From: Pyruvatibacter mobilis
GTDB taxonomy: Bacteria > Pseudomonadota > Alphaproteobacteria > CGMCC-115125
Length of the DNA stretch: 64,000 bases
Direction of reading: 5' to 3'
Assembly: GCF_012848855.1 (NCBI RefSeq)
Contig: NZ_CP051630.1
Span: forward strand, 3,017,501 to 3,081,500
In this document: in pieces, positions 34,347 to 43,692 of the stretch
Position numbering within the stretch: the first letter of the stretch is position 1
Layout: the number at the start of each line of letters is the position of its first letter
Notes under the pieces: model-generated
What the model was told of the DNA's origin: nothing
The model's input: the letters and a program-made list of their open reading frames with translations, nothing else
Database searches by the model: none
Translations under genes and position numbers: made by a program

Positions 34347-34393
34347 GCGCGCGACACCAATTCATCCGTAACCTGAGAAAATAGGAGACAACA

Positions 34394-35161
34394 ATGAGCG
34401 GACGTGTTTCAGGCAAGGTGGCCATGGTCACGGGCGGGGCATCGGGCCTTGGGGCTGCAACGTCAAAGCTGCTGGTTGAGGAAGGCGCGCGCGTCGTGAT
34501 CGCCGACATCAACCTCGCGGGCGCCGAGCAGGTGGCCGCCGAGATCAACAAGGCGCATCCGGATATGGCTCTCGCCGTCGAGCTGGATGTCACCTCCGAG
34601 CAGCAATGGCAGGACGCGCTGGAGACCGCCGTCGGCTTTCTCGGCGGGCTCAACATCCTGGTCAACAATGCTGGCATCGGCGGGTCGGCGCCCGTCGAGG
34701 ACGAGACCTTCGAAAACTGGAAGAAGATTCAGGCGGTTGATCTCGACAGCGTGTTCCTCGGCTGCAAATACGCCCTCGGTCACATGAAGGCGCATCAGCC
34801 GGGCTCCATCGTCAACATCTCGTCGATCGCGGGCCTGATCGCCGGGCACAATATGGGCGCGTATAACGCGGCTAAGGCGGGTGTGTGGCTGTTCTCCAAG
34901 TCGGTGGCGCTGCATTGCGCCAAGCGTGGCTATGATATCCGCTCAAACTCCGTGCACCCCACCTTCATCCGCACCCCGATCCTTGAGGGGCTGTTCGCCA
35001 AGACCACCAATGGCGAAGAGAAGCTGGCCAAGCAGGTGCCGCTCGGCCGCATCGGCGAGCCCAATGACGTGGCCTATGCGGTGCTCTATCTGGCAAGCGA
35101 TGAAAGCCGGTTCGTGACCGGTGCCGAGATCAAGATCGATGGCGGCATTTCCGCCATGTAA
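34394..35161 (+). CDS. Short-chain dehydrogenase/reductase (SDR)
   Basis: 255 aa classical SDR. Cofactor motif TGGASGLG (residues 13-20), NNAGIGG (about 90), catalytic Ser/Tyr/Lys in NISSIAGLIAGHNMGAYNAAKAG, and C-terminal GAEIKIDGGISAM. Asp in VIADINLAG (end of beta2) favours NAD(H). It resembles hydroxysteroid or 3-hydroxyacyl-CoA dehydrogenases; the substrate is open. AATAGGAGA upstream gives the start. Forty-eight bases after the hydratase, so likely the last step encoded by the same operon. Confidence 0.92.
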   Translation: MSGRVSGKVAMVTGGASGLGAATSKLLVEEGARVVIADINLAGAEQVAAEINKAHPDMALAVELDVTSEQQWQDALETAVGFLGGLNILVNNAGIGGSAPVEDETFENWKKIQAVDLDSVFLGCKYALGHMKAHQPGSIVNISSIAGLIAGHNMGAYNAAKAGVWLFSKSVALHCAKRGYDIRSNSVHPTFIRTPILEGLFAKTTNGEEKLAKQVPLGRIGEPNDVAYAVLYLASDESRFVTGAEIKIDGGISAM

Positions 35162-35272
35162 TCCTCACAGGTCCTGGTCCCTGTCCCCTCGCGGGACGGG
35201 GATTAGGATTTGGTTAGCACTTCCATCGCTCGGCGATTGATCCGGCTACTGGCTGCCGGGCATTCTCGCCCC

Positions 35273-35635
35273 ATGGTCAGCCCGCTTTCCACAGCTGCAG
35301 ACGGTTTGAAGCTTGCCCGTGCCGGTGTCGGCAAGGCAGCCAGCGACGTGGTGCGCGCGGCCCAGTCCGCCAGTTCCGCCTATCAGAAGACGGCAGGCAT
35401 TGCCCGGCCCAATGGTCTCGGGGCGGGTGCGCCGGGGGCAGGGGGCGCAAATGCCGGTGCGGCCGCGCCGCGGTTCACCCCGCAGGTGGGTACGGTTGCG
35501 TCAGGCGGCCAGGAGGGGGACCTCGTGACAGCTAGCGTCGCGCTTACCCGCGCGGAGGTGGCCTACAAGGCAACGGCCGCTGCCTTCAGGGCAACGGCCG
35601 AGACCACCGAAACACTTCTGGATACGCTGGTATAG
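35273..35635 (+). CDS. Small protein with flagellar-rod-like C terminus
   Basis: 120 aa from the ATG at 35273 (MVSPLSTAADGLKLARAG). The middle is Gly/Ala-rich and disordered (GLGAGAPGAGGANAGAAAP). The last 40 residues (DLVTASVALTRAEVAYKATAAAFRATAETTETLLDTLV) follow the heptad pattern of FlgC/FlgG-type rod protein C termini. No flagellar gene is near. It may be a stray helical tail family common in alphaproteobacteria; function unknown. The frame extends upstream to a TTG at 35210. Confidence 0.6.
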   Translation: MVSPLSTAADGLKLARAGVGKAASDVVRAAQSASSAYQKTAGIARPNGLGAGAPGAGGANAGAAAPRFTPQVGTVASGGQEGDLVTASVALTRAEVAYKATAAAFRATAETTETLLDTLV

Positions 35636-35664
35636 CGCCCGCAGGCGCTGTCCGGGCCGGCTGC

Positions 35665-37200
35665 TTATGCAGCGCCCTGCAATTCCCTGTCTTCCGCCAC
35701 ATCTTCGATCAGCCGGAACTCGGCAAAGTCCGGGCGGTGCATGTCGTCGAGATATTGCTGCGGCGGGAAGGGATAGAGGTTGGGCGTGCCGGACTTGTCG
35801 AAGTACCAGCTGTCACAGCCGCCTGACGCCCACACGGTCTGCGGCACGCGTTCCGCCATGGCCTTGTTGTAGGCGGCATAGGCGTCCTGGCGCGGGCAGA
35901 CGGCGTCAAGGCCCGCATCACGCATCTTGTTCAGCATGCTGATGATATAATCCACCTGGTGCTCACTGATCGAGATCAGCGACAGGTTGCCGACGGGGCC
36001 CGTCGGTCCTTCCAGCAGCCAGAAATTGGGGAAGCCCGGCACGGCCACGGCCCGGTGGGCGCGGGGAGAGCCGTCCCAGGTCTCGCCGAGGTCCTGGCCG
36101 TTCTCGCCCGTCACCTTGGTGGGCAGGATGAAGGCACCGGCATCAAAGCCCGTGGCGAGGATCAGCACGTCAAGCTCGTGCAGTTTGCCGTCCACGGTGC
36201 GGATGCCGTTCGGCTCGATCCGCTCAATGCCCTCGGTGATGAGGTTGGCATTGTCGCGGGAGATGGCCGGGTAGAAGTCCGAGCAGAAGATGAGGCGCTT
36301 GCAGGCGGCCTGGTAGGAGGGCGTCAGCTTGGCGCGCAGCTCCGGGTCGGCGACGGCTTCGTTCAGATGCTTGGTGCAGGCGTCCTGGATGTCGGCCAGC
36401 TTCTTCTGGTCGCCGGTGGTCGCGGCGCCGAAATTTTTCGCCATGGTGGTCGAATAGAAGCGGTAGGTCATGCGCTGCAGGGCGGGGATCTTGCGCAGCA
36501 GCCATTTCCAGGCGGAGGAATATTCCTTCTGCGGCAGCGGGATCATCCATTGCGGCGTGCGCTGGAACACGTTCATCGTGCCCACCTTGTGGGTGATGGC
36601 GCCGACGATCTGCGCGGAGGTGGAGCCGGTGCCGATGATGCCGACCTTGCGGCCCTCGAGCTTCACCGAGTGATCCCAGCGGGCGGTGTGGAACTTGTCG
36701 CCTGCGAAGCTGTCGAGGCCGTCGATATTGGGAAAAGACGGCTTGTGCAGCACGCCGGTGGCGGAGATCGCCACGTCAAAATATTCGACGTCGCCCTTGT
36801 CCGTGGTCAGCCGCCAGCGCGGGGCCTCATAGGTGAGGTCGGTGACGGCGGTGTTGAACTGCACAATGTCGGTAACGCCGAAATCCTTCGCGGTCTTTTC
36901 CATATAGGCCTGGATTTCCGGGCCGTAGGAAAAGCGGTGCGACCAGTCCGGGTTGAGCGCAAAGGAGAAGGAATACCAGCGCGAGGGCACGTCGCAGGAC
37001 AGGCCCGGATACTGGTTCTCGCGCCAGGTTCCGCCCACCTTGGAGGCTTTCTCATAGACGGTGATGTCGGTGTAGCCGGCCTGGCGCAGCTTCACCACGG
37101 CGGCGATGCCGGACATGCCGGCCCCGATGATGGCGATGCGCGGCTGTTCCCCGCGCTTGGCCCAGCCCATGGCGGACATGTCGCTTGCATGCATGTTCAT
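35665..37200 (-). CDS. Flavin-containing (Baeyer-Villiger-type) monooxygenase
   Basis: 511 aa. FAD motif IIGAGMSGIAAV (about residues 25-36), second Rossmann motif IIGTGSTSAQIV, and the Baeyer-Villiger fingerprint FxGxxxHxxxW present as FAGDKFHTARW (about 170-180). It oxidises ketones to esters/lactones or heteroatoms with NADPH and O2. GGGAGAG before the ATG at 37200 supports the start. Divergent from a TetR gene, with a 31-bp palindrome between. Fits catabolism of cyclic or branched hydrophobic ketones. Confidence 0.92.
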   Translation of the reverse strand: MNMHASDMSAMGWAKRGEQPRIAIIGAGMSGIAAVVKLRQAGYTDITVYEKASKVGGTWRENQYPGLSCDVPSRWYSFSFALNPDWSHRFSYGPEIQAYMEKTAKDFGVTDIVQFNTAVTDLTYEAPRWRLTTDKGDVEYFDVAISATGVLHKPSFPNIDGLDSFAGDKFHTARWDHSVKLEGRKVGIIGTGSTSAQIVGAITHKVGTMNVFQRTPQWMIPLPQKEYSSAWKWLLRKIPALQRMTYRFYSTTMAKNFGAATTGDQKKLADIQDACTKHLNEAVADPELRAKLTPSYQAACKRLIFCSDFYPAISRDNANLITEGIERIEPNGIRTVDGKLHELDVLILATGFDAGAFILPTKVTGENGQDLGETWDGSPRAHRAVAVPGFPNFWLLEGPTGPVGNLSLISISEHQVDYIISMLNKMRDAGLDAVCPRQDAYAAYNKAMAERVPQTVWASGGCDSWYFDKSGTPNLYPFPPQQYLDDMHRPDFAEFRLIEDVAEDRELQGAA

Positions 37201-37253
37201 GGCGCGTCTCTCCCAGTCTGTTGCCTTTTGCAGGCTTCTTGGAAGTGAGCGTG

Positions 37254-37284
37254 CCCCCTTATTGACGGCTTGTCAATAAGGGGG
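37254..37284. promoter_or_regulatory. 31-bp palindromic operator
   Basis: Perfect 13-bp arms CCCCCTTATTGAC / GTCAATAAGGGGG around GGCTT, in the 155 bases between the divergent monooxygenase and TetR genes. TTGAC in each arm could also be part of -35 boxes for both directions (on the - strand a perfect TTGACA, complement of 37271-37276). Probable TetR site controlling both genes. Confidence 0.7.
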
Positions 37285-37355
37285 CGAGGCCGTAGATTTG
37301 GGGTTCAACACCCAGACCCGCGCCGGGTAACGGCAGCGGGCGTATCGGAGGGGAC

Positions 37356-37970
37356 ATGGCGGTTCGGTCGCATCAGCGCATCCGGCGTTCGCCGCAAATG
37401 GCGCGCGACGAGATCATCGACGCCACGGAAGCGGCGCTGGCGGAAATGCCGTTCAGCGCGCTCACCGTTGACGCGGTGATGAAGCGCACCGGCATGACGC
37501 GGTCGTCCTTCTACCACTACTTCAAGAGCGTGGATGACCTGGCGCTCGGCTTTCTCGACCGGCTGGAAAAGGCGATCCGCGAGCCGGTGGATGACTGGCT
37601 GCATGGCCGCGGCACCGATGATTATCTGGGGGATACGCACCGGCACCTGACCGACATGTTCGTGGCGATGGATGTGCACCGCCCGGCGATGATCGCGCTG
37701 GGGCAGGCGTCCAGCATCAGCGAGAGCGTCTATGATGCCTGGCGCGAGCGCATCCTCGATTACTTTGTCGATCTCACGGCCCGGTTCATCCTGCAGCAGA
37801 TGATGCTGGGCCGCTCAAAGGTGACGGACCCGCAGCGCGTGGCGCGGGCGCTGATCCTGATGAACAATGCCTTGTCGAGCGACAATCTGCTGCGCGCAGA
37901 GCCCGATGACCCAAACGAGATGGGGCGGACCTGTGCCAATATCTGGAACGCCACGATTTACGGGTCTTGA
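37356..37970 (+). CDS. TetR family transcriptional regulator
   Basis: 204 aa. Helix-turn-helix at ARDEIIDATEAALAEMPFSALTVDAVMKRTGMTRSSFYHYFKSVDDL (about residues 16-62). The C-terminal domain is rich in aromatic and Met residues, as in hydrophobic-ligand sensors. Divergent from the Baeyer-Villiger-type monooxygenase, with the 31-bp palindrome between them, so it is the likely repressor of that enzyme and of itself. Confidence 0.92.
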   Translation: MAVRSHQRIRRSPQMARDEIIDATEAALAEMPFSALTVDAVMKRTGMTRSSFYHYFKSVDDLALGFLDRLEKAIREPVDDWLHGRGTDDYLGDTHRHLTDMFVAMDVHRPAMIALGQASSISESVYDAWRERILDYFVDLTARFILQQMMLGRSKVTDPQRVARALILMNNALSSDNLLRAEPDDPNEMGRTCANIWNATIYGS

Positions 37971-38042
37971 CCTTCCCCCTGGTGGAAGGCGCATCTCTTG
38001 GGCAGGCCGGGACTGCGCCCGGCACAGCAACAGAGACGACCC

Positions 38043-40286
38043 ATGAGCCATTCCCATTCATCCCATGACCATTCCTGCTGCGCGGGCCGCGACGAGGCGG
38101 CTGCCGCTGCGGCGGATGACGGGCGCTATAACCTTCTGCCGCCGGATTATCAGGGCACGGTCTATACCTGCCCGATGGACCCCGAGGTAAGGCAGCCGAC
38201 GCCGGGCACCTGCCCGATCTGCGGCATGGCGCTGGAAGCCGAGGGCCTGCCGCCAGCGGAAGAAGACACGTCCGAACTTGATGACATGAGCCGCCGGTTC
38301 TGGGTCAGCCTCGTCTTCACCCTGCCGCTCTTCACCTTTGCCATGGCGGAGATGATCCCGGGCCTCGGGCTCAAGACATGGCTGGGGGAATGGCTCGGCT
38401 ACGGCATGGCGCAGTGGCTGCAGCTTGCCCTGGCGGCGCCTGTGGTGTTCTGGGCCGGGCTGCCCTTCCTGGCGCGCGGGGTGCAGAGCCTGCGCACGCT
38501 CAACTTCAACATGTTCACCCTCATCATGCTCGGCGTGCTGGCGGCTTTCTTCTACAGCCTGCTGGCAACCGCCGCGCCGCAGCTGTTCCCGGCCTCGATG
38601 CGCAGCATGTTCGGGCGCGTCGGGGTCTATTACGAGGCGGCGGCAGTCATTGTCACCCTGGTGCTGCTGGGCCAGGTGCTCGAGCTTCGGGCCCGCTCGG
38701 CCACGTCGGGCGCGATCCGGGCCCTGATGGATCTGGCGCCGGCCCGCGCCCGCCGGGTGAAGGCGGACGGGCGCGAGCAGGATGTGGCGCTGGAGGATGT
38801 CAGGGCCGGTGACCGGCTGCGGGTGCGCCCCGGCGACAAGGTGCCGGTGGATGGTGTCGTCCTGTCCGGTGCGGGCACGGTGGATGAATCCATGGTGACC
38901 GGCGAATCAATGCCGCAGACAAAGGCTGCGGCTGACAGTGTCACCGGCGGCACCATGACCCTCTCCGGCAGCTTCGTGATGGAAGCCCGGCGGGTGGGGG
39001 AAGACACCCTGCTGTCACGCATCGTGATGATGGTCGCCGAGGCGCAGCGCAGCCGCGCACCGATCCAGCGGCTGGCGGACAGTGTCGCCCGCTATTTCGT
39101 GCCCGCGGTCGTGGCGGTCGCTGTCATTGCCTTCGCCGCGTGGTGGGGCCTCACCGGCAATCTGTCTCTTGCGCTGGTGGCCGGGGTCTCCGTCCTCATC
39201 ATCGCCTGCCCCTGCGCGCTCGGCCTGGCGACGCCCATGTCCATCATGGTTGGTGCGGGGCGCGGGGCGCGGGGCGGCGTGCTGTTCCGCGAAGCGGCCT
39301 CCCTCGAAACGCTCGAGCGCGTCGATACGCTGGTCGTCGACAAGACCGGCACCTTGACCGAAGGCCGACCGGCGCTGGTGACGCTTGAGACCAATGACGG
39401 CTTTGCGCGCGACGAGGTGCTGCGGCTTGCCGCCTCGGTCGAGCAGGGCAGCGGTCACCCGGTGGCACTGGCGATTGTCGAGGCGGCAACCGAGACCGGG
39501 GGGCAGGACCGGCTTGCTGAGGTTGTGGATTTTCACTCCCTCACCGGCAAGGGCGTCGAAGGGCGTGTCGATGGCCGCAGGGTCTCGGTCGGCAATGCGG
39601 CCATGATGGCCGCCGGTGGTGTTCAGCTCACCGACGATATGCGCACCCGCATGGACGAGTTGGCCCGGGCCGGACAGACGGTGATGGCGGTTGCCGTTGA
39701 CGGCAGCCCTGCCGGCCTCATCGGCGTGGCGGACCCTATCAAGGCCAGCACGGCGCAGGCGGTGGGTGACCTTGCCGCCATGGGGCTCGACATCGTCATG
39801 CTCACCGGCGACGCGGAAGGCACGGCGCAGGCCGTGGCGCGCGAGCTCGGCATCGCCCAGGTGCACGCGCAGGTGCTGCCGGAGGACAAGCACCGCATCG
39901 TGCAGGAGCTTCAGCAAGCCGGCCGCAAGGTGGCCATGGCGGGTGACGGCATTAACGATGCCCCGGCTCTGGCGCAGGCGGATGTGGGCATCGCCATGGG
40001 CACGGGTACAGATGTGGCAATGGAAAGCGCCGGCATCACCCTTGTGCGGGGTGACCTGATGGGGCTTGTGCGCGCCATGCGGCTCAGCCGCGCCACCATG
40101 CGCAATATCCGGCAGAACCTGCTGTTCGCCTTCCTTTACAACACGCTGGGCGTGCCGGTGGCAGCGGGGGTGCTGTACCCGGTGTTCGGGCTCCTGCTGA
40201 GCCCGATGATCGCCGCCGCGGCCATGAGCCTCAGCTCCGTTTCCGTGATCGGCAACGCCCTGCGCCTGCGCACCGTTCGGCTGTAG
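38043..40286 (+). CDS. copA: Copper-translocating P-type ATPase
   Basis: 747 aa. P1B-1 ATPase exporting Cu(I) across the inner membrane. In order: a His/Cys N terminus ([13 protein letters not shown]), a heavy-metal-binding zinc-ribbon-like domain ([25 protein letters not shown], about 39-64), membrane helices, the actuator [12 protein letters not shown], metal motif [10 protein letters not shown] (about 390), phosphorylation site DKTGTLTEG (about 433), GHP motif, and hinge [10 protein letters not shown]. No GMTCxxC-type HMA domain is present; the short CPM/CPICGM domain takes its place. The ATG at 38043 opens the His-rich segment. Confidence 0.93.
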   Translation: MSHSHSSHDHSCCAGRDEAAAAAADDGRYNLLPPDYQGTVYTCPMDPEVRQPTPGTCPICGMALEAEGLPPAEEDTSELDDMSRRFWVSLVFTLPLFTFAMAEMIPGLGLKTWLGEWLGYGMAQWLQLALAAPVVFWAGLPFLARGVQSLRTLNFNMFTLIMLGVLAAFFYSLLATAAPQLFPASMRSMFGRVGVYYEAAAVIVTLVLLGQVLELRARSATSGAIRALMDLAPARARRVKADGREQDVALEDVRAGDRLRVRPGDKVPVDGVVLSGAGTVDESMVTGESMPQTKAAADSVTGGTMTLSGSFVMEARRVGEDTLLSRIVMMVAEAQRSRAPIQRLADSVARYFVPAVVAVAVIAFAAWWGLTGNLSLALVAGVSVLIIACPCALGLATPMSIMVGAGRGARGGVLFREAASLETLERVDTLVVDKTGTLTEGRPALVTLETNDGFARDEVLRLAASVEQGSGHPVALAIVEAATETGGQDRLAEVVDFHSLTGKGVEGRVDGRRVSVGNAAMMAAGGVQLTDDMRTRMDELARAGQTVMAVAVDGSPAGLIGVADPIKASTAQAVGDLAAMGLDIVMLTGDAEGTAQAVARELGIAQVHAQVLPEDKHRIVQELQQAGRKVAMAGDGINDAPALAQADVGIAMGTGTDVAMESAGITLVRGDLMGLVRAMRLSRATMRNIRQNLLFAFLYNTLGVPVAAGVLYPVFGLLLSPMIAAAAMSLSSVSVIGNALRLRTVRL

Positions 40287-40387
40287 GGGAACAAACAGCG
40301 GCATTACGGGGTTATCAGTGCAAGCAGCGCGGACGGCGTGTCTTCACGCCGCCCGCGCGGGGCATGTTTCATGACGGGAGCTGAGCA

Positions 40388-40546
40388 ATGGACCTCATCC
40401 GCATCATTCTGGCTATTCTTCTGCCGCCCCTGGGCGTCTTTCTCCAGGTCGGCATTGGCGCGCAGTTCTGGCTGAACATTCTGCTGACGCTTCTGGGGTA
40501 CATCCCCGGCATCGTCCACGCCGTCTGGATCATTGCCCGCCGCTAG
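40388..40546 (+). CDS. YqaE/Pmp3 family membrane peptide
   Basis: 52 aa: MDLIRIILAILLPPLGVFLQVGI, then AQFWLNILLTLLGYIPGIVHAVWII. Two helices with the PPLGVFLQ and LLGYIPGIVHA motifs identify the Pmp3 family, linked to membrane potential and cation/stress tolerance. GGGAG lies seven bases before the ATG. It follows the copper ATPase by about 100 bases and ends three bases before the convergent ogt gene. Confidence 0.92.
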   Translation: MDLIRIILAILLPPLGVFLQVGIGAQFWLNILLTLLGYIPGIVHAVWIIARR

Positions 40547-40549
40547 GGC

Positions 40550-41092
40550 TCAAATCATGGACAACTGCTCGGGGCCGGGAGGCGCAAGCGCGCCCTCGAG
40601 CTCCAGCAGGAATGTCTTGGTCTGCATGCCGCCGCCGAACCCGGTGAGGGAGCCATCGGCGCCGATGACGCGGTGGCAGGGCAGGACGATGGGCAGGGGG
40701 TTGGCCCCGTTGGCGGCACCGACCGCGCGGCTGGCGCCCGGCCTGCCAAGCGCCTTGGCCAGTTGCCCGTAGGACCACGTCGCGCCGAACGGGATCGCGG
40801 CAAGTTGCTGCCACACGGCGTTCTGGAAGGCGGTGCCGCCGAGGGAGAGCGGCAGGTCGAACCGCGTGCGCTTCCTGTCGAAATAGTCGTCCAGCTGGCG
40901 CCGCACCTCGGTAAAGGGGGCTGTCGCCCGCTGCCATCCATCCGCCGGACCGATTTCCTTCGGGCCGGTCGAAAATCCGATCAGATGCAGGGATGCGTCG
41001 TCGCCTGCCAGCAGCAATGGGCCGACGGGGCTGTCATGCCAGTCATAGGACAGGCTGCGGGCCAGAACTGAATAGGGCGAGACGCGGGTCAT
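40550..41092 (-). CDS. ogt: Methylated-DNA--protein-cysteine methyltransferase
   Basis: 180 aa. Suicide repair of O6-alkylguanine. Active-site motif LPCHRVIG (Cys about 143), preceded by FQNAVWQQLAAIPFGATWSYGQLAKALGRPGASRAVG, the helix-turn-helix and Arg finger region. The N-terminal part (SPVGPLLLAGDDASLHLIGF) is a ribonuclease-H-like fold without the zinc site, as in Ogt. A second alkyltransferase domain occurs in the Ada-like protein at 44349. Confidence 0.95.
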   Translation of the reverse strand: MTRVSPYSVLARSLSYDWHDSPVGPLLLAGDDASLHLIGFSTGPKEIGPADGWQRATAPFTEVRRQLDDYFDRKRTRFDLPLSLGGTAFQNAVWQQLAAIPFGATWSYGQLAKALGRPGASRAVGAANGANPLPIVLPCHRVIGADGSLTGFGGGMQTKTFLLELEGALAPPGPEQLSMI

Positions 41093-41278
41093 GGCACAAG
41101 TCTAGCCGTGCAGGCCCGTCCGCGCACCTCTCCGTGGGGTCATCGGGTCCGGCTTCCGCCCATCATTTTCCCGTGACCTGTCGTGCGGTGCCAGCGTCTG
41201 CGCTAAGCTTGCGGTGAACCAGACAAAAGGCGCTGTGTCCGTCACCGGGCCCGGCGCCGCCGATACAGGGAGAGCCCC

Positions 41279-42475
41279 ATGGATATGAGCTTCAGCCCGG
41301 AGCTTGAACCGTTCCGCCAGGAGGTGCGCAGCTTCTTTGCCACCGAGTACCCGCAAGACATTCTCGACAAGGTCCGCAAGGGCCATTCGCTGTCGACCGC
41401 CGAAGTGCGCAAGGCCGAAATGGCGCTGGGCGCCAAGGGCTGGCTTGCAACTGCCTGGCCGAAGGAATTCGGCGGGCCGGGCTGGTCGATCGAGGAGCAG
41501 TACATCTTCGATGAGGAACTGGAGCGCGCGGGCGCGCCGACGGTGACGCCCATGGGTGTGATCTATGTGGGGCCGGTGATCTACACCTTCGGCTCCGACG
41601 CGCAGAAGGAAAAATGGCTCGGCCCCACGCGCTCCGGCGAGATGGGCTGGGCGCAGGGCTACAGCGAACCCGGCTCGGGCTCCGACCTTGCGTCGCTGCA
41701 GTTCTCTGCAAAGCGCGACGGCGACGAGTTCGTGCTCAACGGCCACAAGATCTGGACGTCGGCGGCCCAGCACGCGGACTGGATATTCCTTTTGGCGCGC
41801 ACCTCCAAGGGCGAGCGCAAGCAGCAGGGCATCAGCTTCATCTGCTGCGAGATGGACCGGCCCGGCGTCACGCTGGTGCCGATCATCGGCATCGACGGCA
41901 AGCATTACCTCAACCAGGTGATCTTCGAGGATGTGCGCGTGCCCGCCGAGTACATGATCGGCGAAGAGGGCAAGGGGTGGGAATATTCCACCTATCTACT
42001 CGGCCATGAGCGCACCTCCTATGCGCGCATCGGCGCCAAGCGGAAGATGCTGTCGGACCTCAAGGACATCGCCAAGGCAGCGCTCGCGGGCGGCAACGAA
42101 GCCCTCATCAATGACATGAGCTTTGTTGCCAGGTTGGCCGACACCGAGATCAAGGTGGACGGGCTGGAGACGACGGTGCTGCGGATCCTGTCATCGGTGG
42201 CCGATGGCGGGGCGCCGGGGAATGAAGCGTCCATCGTGAAGATCCTGGCGACCGAAACCCATCAGGCGATTACCGAGCTGATGCTGGAAGCCTGTGGCCG
42301 CGCCGCGGTGGTGGGAACGCCTGATTCCGCGTCGCCGGACTGGGCGGCGGACCCGGTCACTGCCTATGCGCCGCCAGCGGTCTCCACCTATTTCGCCACC
42401 CGGGCGCAGTCGATCTATGGCGGCACCAACGAAATCCAGAAAAACATCATCGCCAAGCGGGTGCTGGGGCTCTAG
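41279..42475 (+). CDS. Acyl-CoA dehydrogenase
   Basis: 398 aa. FAD-dependent alpha,beta-dehydrogenation of an acyl-CoA. Motifs: WPKEFGGPGWSIEEQYIFDEEL, QGYSEPGSGSDLASLQ (FAD binding), WTSAAQHADWIFLLARTS, and the C-terminal QSIYGGTNEIQKNIIAKRVLGL. The internal NSGDE...PAVSTYFATRAQSIYGG stretch resembles the large acyl-CoA dehydrogenase branch that includes steroid and branched-chain degraders. GGGAG five bases before the ATG. Stands alone between ogt and a small XRE gene. Confidence 0.93.
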   Translation: MDMSFSPELEPFRQEVRSFFATEYPQDILDKVRKGHSLSTAEVRKAEMALGAKGWLATAWPKEFGGPGWSIEEQYIFDEELERAGAPTVTPMGVIYVGPVIYTFGSDAQKEKWLGPTRSGEMGWAQGYSEPGSGSDLASLQFSAKRDGDEFVLNGHKIWTSAAQHADWIFLLARTSKGERKQQGISFICCEMDRPGVTLVPIIGIDGKHYLNQVIFEDVRVPAEYMIGEEGKGWEYSTYLLGHERTSYARIGAKRKMLSDLKDIAKAALAGGNEALINDMSFVARLADTEIKVDGLETTVLRILSSVADGGAPGNEASIVKILATETHQAITELMLEACGRAAVVGTPDSASPDWAADPVTAYAPPAVSTYFATRAQSIYGGTNEIQKNIIAKRVLGL

Positions 42476-42643
42476 TCGCGAAAATCGGCTGACTTCAGCC
42501 GCTTTCATGCCGCCCTTCCGGGGTTAATCAGGCTGCTGTCAGGCATCTGGCGGGCGGCTGGCGGGATGGTGACGTGGTCCTTTGCGGTTACCCGCGGCGA
42601 TGATCCGGGGTACCGCAGGCCACGCATGGAAGGGAGACGGCTG

Positions 42644-43126
42644 GTGTTGATCCGAAAGCTTCGTGTCGAAAGGGGATGGTCGCAGGAGACGCTGGCCGAC
42701 ATCAGCGGTCTCAGTGTGCGGACCATCCAGCGGCTCGAACGGGGCGGCAATGCCAGCATGGACACGCTCGGTGCGTTGGCTGCGGCTTTTGAGGTGGATG
42801 TCGCCACCCTTGCCGAGGAAACGAGCATGTATGCCCAGAAAGATCTGACTGAAGAGGAACGCCGCGCGGTCGCTTATGTGCGCGACATCAAGGCGTTTTA
42901 CAGCCATCTGGCTACCTATGTGGTGGTGATTGCCGCGCTTGCCCTGGTGAACCTGTTTTCCGACGCCGAGCGGCTGTGGTTCCTGTGGCCGTTGTTCGGC
43001 TGGGGTATCGGCGTGGCCGCGCACGGGCTGTCGGTCTTTGAGGTGGTGTCCCTGTTTGATGCCGACTGGGAAAAACGCCAGATCCGCAAGCGGCTGGACC
43101 GCAACCGTTCTTCCGCCGACGAATAG
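42644..43126 (+). CDS. Membrane-tethered XRE regulator with 2TM domain
   Basis: 160 aa from a GTG at 42644 (VLIRKLRVERGWSQETLADIS). The N-terminal Cro/C1-type helix-turn-helix (SQETLADISGLSVRTIQRLERG) is followed by a linker and two membrane helices (SHLATYVVVIAALALVNLF and LWFLWPLFGWGIGVAAHGLSVF), then a basic tail. AAGGGAG lies seven bases before the GTG. An ATG at 42626 is an alternative, but it would bury that site. A DNA-binding domain fixed to the membrane; target unknown. Confidence 0.82.
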   Translation: MLIRKLRVERGWSQETLADISGLSVRTIQRLERGGNASMDTLGALAAAFEVDVATLAEETSMYAQKDLTEEERRAVAYVRDIKAFYSHLATYVVVIAALALVNLFSDAERLWFLWPLFGWGIGVAAHGLSVFEVVSLFDADWEKRQIRKRLDRNRSSADE

Positions 43127-43141
43127 GCCGAGTGTCTGCTC

Positions 43142-43187
43142 TTGACGGCTGACGCGCGCGTTCCTAAGTTTGTACCAATTGGTACAA
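43142..43187 (+). promoter_or_regulatory. Promoter with overlapping 18-bp operator
   Basis: TTGACG (43142-43147), 17-bp spacer, TAAGTT (43165-43170), then a perfect 18-bp palindrome TTGTACCAATTGGTACAA (43170-43187) across the expected transcription start. It lies 18 bases before the DUF1348 ATG. It is the clearest promoter-operator in the window and is probably bound by the TetR encoded by the next gene. Confidence 0.75.
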
Positions 43188-43205
43188 GTTGTTTGGAGTA
43201 GCCTC

Positions 43206-43688
43206 ATGAGTGCATCCGCTGAAGCCGACCGCCCGCCGCTGCCGCCGTTCAATTTTCTCACTGCCACCCGCAAGGCACGGATGGCAGAGGATGCGTGGAA
43301 CAGCTGTAATCCGGCCAAGGTGGCGCTCGCCTATACGCCGGACAGCGTGTGGCGCAACCGGTCAGATTTCTTCCAGGGCCGGGAGGCCATCGAGGCATTC
43401 CTCACCGCAAAGTGGGAGCGTGAGCTCGACTACCGCCTGATCAAGGAGCTGTGGGGCTTTCACGAAAACCGCATCGCCGTGCGCTTTCAGTATGAATGGC
43501 ATGATGCCTTGGGCCAGTGGTACCGCTCCTATGGCAATGAACAGTGGGAGTTTGCCGCAAGCGGCCATATGCGCCGCCGCGAGGCCAGCATCAACGACGT
43601 GCTGATCAATGAAGCCGACCGCAAGTTCCTGTGGGACAAAGGTCCGCGTCCGGATGATTATCCCGGCCTCACGGAACTGGGGCTCTGA
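43206..43688 (+). CDS. DUF1348 / NTF2-like protein
   Basis: 160 aa. NTF2-like fold, DUF1348 family: [65 protein letters not shown], and [18 protein letters not shown]. Function unknown; members are often under TetR control in stress responses. Co-transcribed with the TetR gene 4 bases downstream and controlled by the operator at 43170. GGAG upstream of the ATG at 43206. Confidence 0.9.
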   Translation: MSASAEADRPPLPPFNFLTATRKARMAEDAWNSCNPAKVALAYTPDSVWRNRSDFFQGREAIEAFLTAKWERELDYRLIKELWGFHENRIAVRFQYEWHDALGQWYRSYGNEQWEFAASGHMRRREASINDVLINEADRKFLWDKGPRPDDYPGLTELGL

Positions 43689-43692
43689 CCCG

